Positions 61,223 to 64,000 of a stretch of 64,000 nucleotides of DNA are shown here, piece by piece; position 1 is the first letter of the stretch, and each line of letters begins with the position of its first letter. A program made the translations under genes and the position numbers. The DNA is taken from contig CM055828.1 of the NCBI GenBank assembly GCA_029582265.1, forward strand, positions 17,061,430 through 17,125,429, read 5' to 3'. The notes under the pieces are model-generated. The model was not told the DNA's origin. It saw only the letters and a program-made list of their open reading frames with translations, and did not search any database. The DNA is from Zoroaster sp. YZ-2022 (lineage: Eukaryota; Echinodermata; Asteroidea; Forcipulatida; Zoroasteridae).

Positions 61223-61673
61223 TTCCCCTGAAGTATAATGGTATGCAGTCATTACGTCCCATTGCCCCTGACTAATACGCCTCATTATATGCAGATGACA
61301 TGTATGCACACGTGGTCAATTCCATAGAAAGGTTCCACATGCCCCAAAATTTTAAAACAAATTAATCCTCTAATGCTTCTGATCCCTAACAATATACATA
61401 TCAGACTATCCAAAAACACTTTTTTGTCATCTGTAGGATGTCTATGCACAAAATTATCACACATTGAACACGGAATTCTGTTTTTGTGTACTTTTGTTGT
61501 CATTTTTCATGAAAACTTAAAGATTCAAATAAATAATTAGAATAACTGAAATATATTAATTTATATTGTTTTCTGAACAATTAGTAATATGTTAAACAAT
61601 AAAATAATTTGTTTGTACATATATTTAACACACTGCTAATATTATGAGCATTGATCTATGACCCCCCTCACAA

Positions 61674-63462
61674 TGTCCCGTGAGTCACGAAAAAATGGTA
61701 AAAGTGGATTCTCAAAAAGATGGGCAATGGGGTTATCATTTTTTTTTCTTGGCTATCTCCTAGAGACTTCATCTCAATCAGGCACCATACTGCTTAGATT
61801 TTTTTATTACTATTTAAGGAAGTATGAGTATCCAAAATATGTCCCGTGAGTCACGATGTCCCGTGAGTCACGATGTCCCGTGAGTCACGAAAAAATGGTA
61901 AAAGTGGATTCTCTAAAAGATGGGCAATGGGGTTATCATTTTTTTTTCTTGGCTATCTCCTAGAGACTTCATCTCAATCAGGCACCATACTGCTTAGATT
62001 TTTTTATTTTACAAAGTATGAGTATCCAAAATATATCACGTGAGTCACGATGTCCCGCGAGTCACGATGTCCCGTGAGTCACAATGTTGCATGATTCACA
62101 ATATCAGGCCAATCTCTGTTATTTGAAATGGTCACTTCAATGGAAATTTGTCTCCACATAAAACAGCTATTGAAGCAACAACATGTACTCAAGCTAAATG
62201 GTCTATAACCCCCCCCCCCTCACCCTTCCCCTATTTAACACCATGGAAATCCTGAATAGTCCAGGAAGTTTGATGGATTTTTTTTCTCATGGATTTTCTG
62301 ACAAGATATAATGATGCTTAATTTCAATCAATTACAATTTCTTTCTACTGTACTGTTTTCATTAAAGACCCATATCTCTTGTGCACAAGAGAATTCCACA
62401 TCCCAGGATACCTAATTCTGTATTTGTCAATGCTCCATGCATAATCGATTCAGCTGACCAGTAATGCAGATTTCTGACATAATTGGGGTGGGAGAAAAGG
62501 GCCTTTGAGCTTTTAAAATCCCAAACATTCATGAGCCAGACAAGCTAACCACTGTAAACAATCAAAACATTTCATGGAATTTTCCACATGTGGTTCATTG
62601 AATTTTATAAGTGCAAAGGTCAATGAACTGCATACATGTACATGCACCGATTGGATTTGGAGATCTCATTCTGAATTGTTTTAACAACAATGTATGTGTT
62701 CTAACAACAATAGTGTGTGGAGGTATGACTGATCAGTGTGTTTGCTAATGAACTTTGTGACAGTATGGCTAAGACTAATGCCGAGAGACAACGTAATAGG
62801 AGAGAAAGACTCAAAACAGAGGGCAACTTTGAACTGTATAAAAATAATAATCTTTTTAATTCTTGTTAATTTCTATTTTTACAACTTTAACCCTAACCCT
62901 ACAATTATCAATTTCTCTAACCCTTGAATTTTATAGTTTTATGAGATATTTTATTCATCAATGTCAAGGTGCACAGGAGCACTAATTCTAAGCTCAAAAA
63001 TTGCAACAAAACTCATAACACAGATATATGTGTATCTGCTCATAGATAATGTCCCGTGAGTCACGCTCCCATGTCCCGTGAGTCACGTTACTTCATTTAG
63101 CAAAACTTGGATATGGCGGAAGATTTGTTTTTTTTTGCTATTGTATATTGTATATTGTAAAGGATACAGTTGTGCAAATATTTAAATATAGTAATGAATA
63201 TTAAGGGTATCAGAACAGATAAATTTTTGTGAACTTTATTTAGAACATGGAATTCACTGCCCGTTTTTGTTCCGTGAGTCACGCTAACCTTTTCCTTAGT
63301 TCCACACAAAATATATGGATGAATTTCTGAATACTTTCTACTATATTAATATCATCATTAGTACTTTATAATTGAATGAAGTTTCAGTAGTTACTCTGCT
63401 TCTATATTTTTGTCAGTCAGTTAAAAGATTCAAATTTGCCATCTTTTGTCCCGTGAGTCACG
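61674..63462 (+). repeat. Cluster of TGTCCCGTGAGTCACG motifs
   Basis: Eleven same-orientation copies (some with one or two changes) begin at about 61674, 61840, 61857, 61874, 62034, 62051, 62068, 63050, 63072, 63268 and 63447. Three-copy runs have a 17-bp period. A block of about 170 bp between the first groups is duplicated (61690-61855 and 61890-62035). The core CGTGAGTCACG is palindromic and includes an AP-1-like TGAGTCA. Confidence 0.8.
62101..63048. other. Sequence between motif groups
   Basis: No gene or repeat recognised; one isolated TTAACCCTAACCCTAC is at 62887. Confidence 0.35.
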
Positions 63463-63464
63463 CT

Positions 63465-63899
63465 GGAATTGGCCACATGTGTTGCTTACATGTATCTGTG
63501 AGTGTGATACATGTACATGGCCCAGGGCCAGGGACCCTCCCTGCATGCATGGAGTAATAAACAGTGTCCACTGACCCAAGCATTGACCTTGCAATCACTA
63601 TAACAAACATGGTTGTACGTGTACCATGGAGGAAGGAAGGCAAGTATGCCTAATAACTTCAATCCTCCAAAATCATTTTTTGGACAGACCAACATGTACC
63701 ATGTAACCTCAATCTTCCATTTTCATCCAGTGTCAAATATAGCCTGGTAACCTCAATCCTCCATAATCCACCAAGCAAATAATTACATCTGCCCTCAATC
63801 CTTCAAAATCCTTCACCACTGCAATTTCCACATAACCCCAATCCTTCAAAATCCTTCACTTTGGCAAAGAGGATTTTGGAGGATTTGGAAAGGTTAGGG
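63465..63899 (-). mobile_element. TTAA element, reversed and truncated
   Basis: The right end TTTGGAAAGGTTAGGG-TTAA equals the left end of 23995-25056. CAATCCTTCAAAATCCTTCA words recur several times. The other terminus and the 44-bp array are missing. Confidence 0.75.
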
Positions 63900-63960
63900 T
63901 TAATGGCATTGGGGCGTTTTTCCCATGGGGCGTAACAGAGATTGGAATGTTTTTATCAGG

Positions 63961-64000
63961 ATAATAATAATAATAATAATGTGTGGACTTATATAGCGCA
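63961..64000 (-). mobile_element. SINE family A tail, cut by window edge
   Basis: (AAT)n then GTGTGGACTTATATAGCGCA, the reverse of the SINE 3' end. Confidence 0.85.

Overview
This is an AT-rich stretch of animal nuclear DNA, almost certainly from a marine invertebrate. The evidence is spliced genes with short exons and GT/AG borders, tRNA-headed SINEs, degenerate CR1/L2-type LINEs, dense MITEs, (ATT)n tails, and an intron-sized gene carrying a C-type lectin/PAN gene inside it. The repertoire would fit an echinoderm, hemichordate, cephalochordate or mollusc; I cannot fix the species from sequence alone.

Backbone: one long minus-strand gene appears to run from a putative first coding exon near 52.0 kb leftwards to at least 230. 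I could phase about fifteen short exons (52.0, 47.2, 36.6, 35.2, 32.8, 30.4, 19.4, 18.2, 17.2, 14.8, 9.3, 8.3, 7.2, 5.8 and 0.4 kb). The first three are read as phase 0, the fourth goes from phase 0 to phase 1, and the next eight are symmetrical phase-1 exons encoding Pro/Glu/Asp-rich, apparently disordered protein. The last ones look more structured. I do not recognise the protein. One plus-strand gene, a secreted C-type lectin plus PAN/apple protein (25.9-26.6 kb), lies inside its largest intron.

The rest is mobile DNA: a decayed CR1-like LINE with an SGNH-esterase ORF1 (38.1-43.5 kb); an L2/CR1-like LINE (53.3-56.1 kb) and a truncated relative (22.6 kb); about 14 copies of tRNA-Leu-headed SINEs, many ending in the same stem and (ATT)n tail as the LINE; and several DNA-transposon families whose target-site duplications can be read directly. 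These include hAT-like elements with 8-bp duplications, a PIF/Harbinger-like element with TTA, a family with 5-bp duplications, a mariner-like MITE, and three TTAA-flanked families.

The most unusual signal is in the TTAA-flanked elements. Different subfamilies carry different short words, but in nearly all of them the word is repeated head-to-tail with a period of exactly 10 bp around a CAAAA-like core, in both orientations. A second cryptic signal is an 11-copy, same-orientation cluster of a 16-mer with an AP-1-like palindromic core at 61.7-63.5 kb. Several nested insertions (hAT in TTAA element, 5-bp-duplication MITE in TTAA element, hAT MITE four bases from a splice donor, SINE in LINE) give a relative age order for the families.
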